DNA from: Rhodovarius crocodyli
GTDB taxonomy: Bacteria; Pseudomonadota; Alphaproteobacteria; Acetobacterales; Acetobacteraceae
Length of the DNA: 43,200 nucleotides
Direction: 5' to 3'
Assembly: GCA_945901085.1 (NCBI GenBank)
Contig: CAMDJV010000029.1
Span: 1-43,200, forward strand
The position numbers were made by a program, and so were the translations under genes. The notes beneath the pieces were generated by a model, which worked only from the letters and a program-made list of their open reading frames with translations, was not told the origin of the DNA and made no database searches. Below are positions 41,381 to 43,200 of the stretch, piece after piece (position 1 is the first letter of the stretch; each line of letters begins with the position of its first letter).

Positions 41381-42697
41381 CTACAGAATGTAGCGCGACA
41401 AATCGGCCGAGCCGGCCAGCGGCGCCACCTTCTCGGCCACCAGCGCCGCATCCACCCGCACCGTCTCACCCGGGCGGTCAGAGGCGGTGAAGCTGATCTC
41501 CTCCAGCAGGCGTTCGAGGACGGTGGAGAGGCGCCGCGCGCCGATATTCTCCACATTGGCATTGATATCGGCGGCGAGGTCGGCCACCGCATCCACCGCA
41601 TCCTCGGCCATGTCCAGCGTCAGGCCTTCGGTGGACATCAGCGCGATATATTGCTTGACCAGGGAATGCTCCGGCTCGCGCAGAATGCGGCGGAAATCCT
41701 CGCGCGTGAGCGCCTTCAACTCGACGCGAATGGGCAGGCGGCCCTGCAATTCGGGCAGCAGGTCGGAGGGTTTGGAGAGGTGGAAGGCACCCGAGGCGAT
41801 GAAGAGAATGAAATCCGTCTTCACCGCGCCATGCTTGGTATTGACCGTGGTGCCCTCGATCAGCGGCAGCAGGTCGCGCTGCACGCCCTCGCGGCTGACA
41901 TCGCCGCCGCGCACGCCATCGGCCCCCGAGCCACGAGCGATCTTGTCGATCTCATCGAGGAAGACGATGCCGTTATTCTCGACATGGCGCACCGCATCGC
42001 GGGTCAGCGCCTCGTCATCGAGCAGCTTGTCGGCCTCCTCGCGCTGCATCGCCTCACGCGCCGCGGCCACACTCATTTTGCGCGGTTTGGCGCCCTTGCC
42101 GAACATTTTTGCCAATTGGTCCTGCATGCCCTGCATGCCGGGGGGCATGCCCGGCATTTCCAGCATGCCGATGGGGCTGGCGGTGGGGTCGCTGACCTGA
42201 ACCTCGATTTCGCGGGTCTCGATCTCGCCCGAGCGCAGCATTTTGCGAAATTTTTGCCGCGTCTCGCCGGCCGCGCCTTCGCCGACCAGGGCGGTGAGAA
42301 GCCGCTCCTCGGCCGCGAGTTCGGCGCGGGCCTGCACGCCCTTGCGGGCGGCCTCACGCAGCTGGGCGATGGCGACTTCGAGCAGGTCGCGGATAATGCT
42401 GTCCACATCGCGGCCGACATAGCCAACCTCGGTGAATTTGGTTGCCTCCACCTTGATGAAGGGGGCATTGGCCAGGCGGGCGAGGCGGCGGGCGATCTCG
42501 GTCTTGCCGCAGCCGGTCGGGCCGATCATCAGGATGTTCTTGGGCACCACCTCGGCCTGCATGGCCTCGGGCAATTGCTGGCGCCGCCAACGGTTGCGCA
42601 GCGCAATGGCCACGGCGCGCTTGGCGTCATTCTGGCCGACGATGAAACGGTCAAGCTCGCTGACGATTTCACGCGGGGAGAGGTTCACGGCATCCAT
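41381..42697 (-). CDS. hslU: ATP-dependent protease ATPase subunit HslU
   Basis: 438 residues from the ATG at 42697. An AAA+ unfoldase that feeds proteins to the HslV peptidase. Walker A is GPTGCGKTE (59-67), followed by [22 protein letters not shown], Walker B in [12 protein letters not shown], and the sensor-2 region [21 protein letters not shown]; it ends SRYIL, the tail that docks into HslV. The ATG overlaps the hslV stop (TGATG), so translation is coupled. A GTG one codon upstream is an alternative start. Confidence 0.97.
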   Translation of the reverse strand: MDAVNLSPREIVSELDRFIVGQNDAKRAVAIALRNRWRRQQLPEAMQAEVVPKNILMIGPTGCGKTEIARRLARLANAPFIKVEATKFTEVGYVGRDVDSIIRDLLEVAIAQLREAARKGVQARAELAAEERLLTALVGEGAAGETRQKFRKMLRSGEIETREIEVQVSDPTASPIGMLEMPGMPPGMQGMQDQLAKMFGKGAKPRKMSVAAAREAMQREEADKLLDDEALTRDAVRHVENNGIVFLDEIDKIARGSGADGVRGGDVSREGVQRDLLPLIEGTTVNTKHGAVKTDFILFIASGAFHLSKPSDLLPELQGRLPIRVELKALTREDFRRILREPEHSLVKQYIALMSTEGLTLDMAEDAVDAVADLAADINANVENIGARRLSTVLERLLEEISFTASDRPGETVRVDAALVAEKVAPLAGSADLSRYIL

Positions 42698-43200
42698 CAC
42701 AGCGTCTCCAGCACAAAATTGCCATTGGTATAGACGCAGATGCTGGCGGCCACCTTCATGGCGCGGCGGGCGGTTTCCTCGGCGGAGAGCCCTTCCACCG
42801 TCATCAAAGCGCGCGCGGCGGAGAGGGCGTAATTGCCGCCCGAGCCGATGCCGATGACCGAATCCTCGGGCTCCAGCACATCGCCCTGGCCGGTGAGCAG
42901 CAGGGAGCGGTCCTTATCGGCCACTGCCAGCAGTGCCTCCAGCCGGCGCAAATACCGGTCGGTCCGCCAATCCTTGGCCAATTCGACGCAGGCGCGCTCC
43001 AATTGGTCGGGGAAGCGTTCGAGCTTGGCTTCGAGGCGCTCGAGCAGGGTGAAGGCATCGGCGGTCGCACCCGCGAAGCCGGTCAAGACCCGCCCGCCGG
43101 CGATGCGGCGCACCTTCTTCGCATTGCCCTTCACCACGGTCTGTCCCATCGAGACCTGGCCATCGCCGGCCATGGCCACCTGCATCTGGCCATCAGGGCC
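42697..43200 (-). CDS. hslV: ATP-dependent protease peptidase subunit HslV, 5' end beyond the window
   Basis: 167 codons are visible; the first few, including the N-terminal catalytic Thr, lie off the right edge. The visible part starts [20 protein letters not shown] and continues [31 protein letters not shown] in family form, with [16 protein letters not shown] and ICVYTNGNF near the end. It forms a double hexamer capped by HslU. Coupled to hslU by TGATG. Confidence 0.96.
   Translation of the reverse strand, partial: GPDGQMQVAMAGDGQVSMGQTVVKGNAKKVRRIAGGRVLTGFAGATADAFTLLERLEAKLERFPDQLERACVELAKDWRTDRYLRRLEALLAVADKDRSLLLTGQGDVLEPEDSVIGIGSGGNYALSAARALMTVEGLSAEETARRAMKVAASICVYTNGNFVLETL

Overview
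The window is chromosomal DNA of high G+C (about 65 percent) from an alphaproteobacterium, most likely an acetic-acid-bacterium-like member of the Rhodospirillales (Acetobacteraceae). The grounds are gene order and protein flavour: bamE divergent from a CBP3-type chaperone followed by yceD-rpmF-plsX-fabH, rpiB-glyA-nrdR-ribD-ribE-ribB, and phaC / lipoprotein / aminotransferase-hom-glpX-recJ. The family assignment is an inference from memory; the genus cannot be told.

Layout. 1-108: tail of a sugar ABC permease. 363-4680 (minus): an SDR dehydrogenase behind the envelope-lipid and ribosome cluster CBP3 domain protein-yceD-rpmF-plsX-fabH. 4758-6251 (plus): bamE and an NDUFAF5-like methyltransferase. 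6259-7023 (minus): a TorF-type porin gene broken by one in-frame stop. 7345-13078 (plus): map, an MFS transporter, a peptide-type ABC binding protein, an M20-family hydrolase and a 45-codon ORF. 13084-19743 (minus): an acyl-CoA dehydrogenase homologue that lacks the catalytic glutamate and looks like 3-sulfinopropanoyl-CoA desulfinase, then the riboflavin genes (ribB with a dead RibA domain, ribE, ribD), nrdR, glyA and rpiB. 20027-22372 (plus): a large subtilase with EF-hand-like calcium loops and a probable type I secretion tail. 22515-23324 (minus): a Sel1-containing lytic transglycosylase.

23905-30491 (plus) is a compact type VI secretion satellite operon, tssL-tssM-tagF-PP2C phosphatase-Ser/Thr kinase. 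It holds two membrane-complex proteins and the post-translational control set, but none of the sheath, tube, baseplate or ClpV genes. 30659-34820 (minus) holds a COG2509 flavoprotein, a Phd/VapC toxin-antitoxin pair and class I phaC. 34905-40947 (plus) holds a lipoprotein, an aminotransferase, homoserine dehydrogenase, glpX and recJ; the recJ 5' end carries a 27-bp coding minisatellite. tRNA-Glu follows at 41023, then hslU and the truncated hslV on the minus strand up to the right edge.

The most striking structure not explained by genes is a dispersed intergenic element of up to about 160 bp. It is built from several perfect hairpins and appears in whole or part in six gaps (seven partial or full copies) between transcription units. 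Paired base changes in one hairpin suggest its RNA or cruciform fold is kept. No wholly new system can be proven from this sequence alone. The best leads are the repeat family, the recJ minisatellite, the desulfinase-like enzyme, the split T6SS control module and the calcium-loop subtilase.
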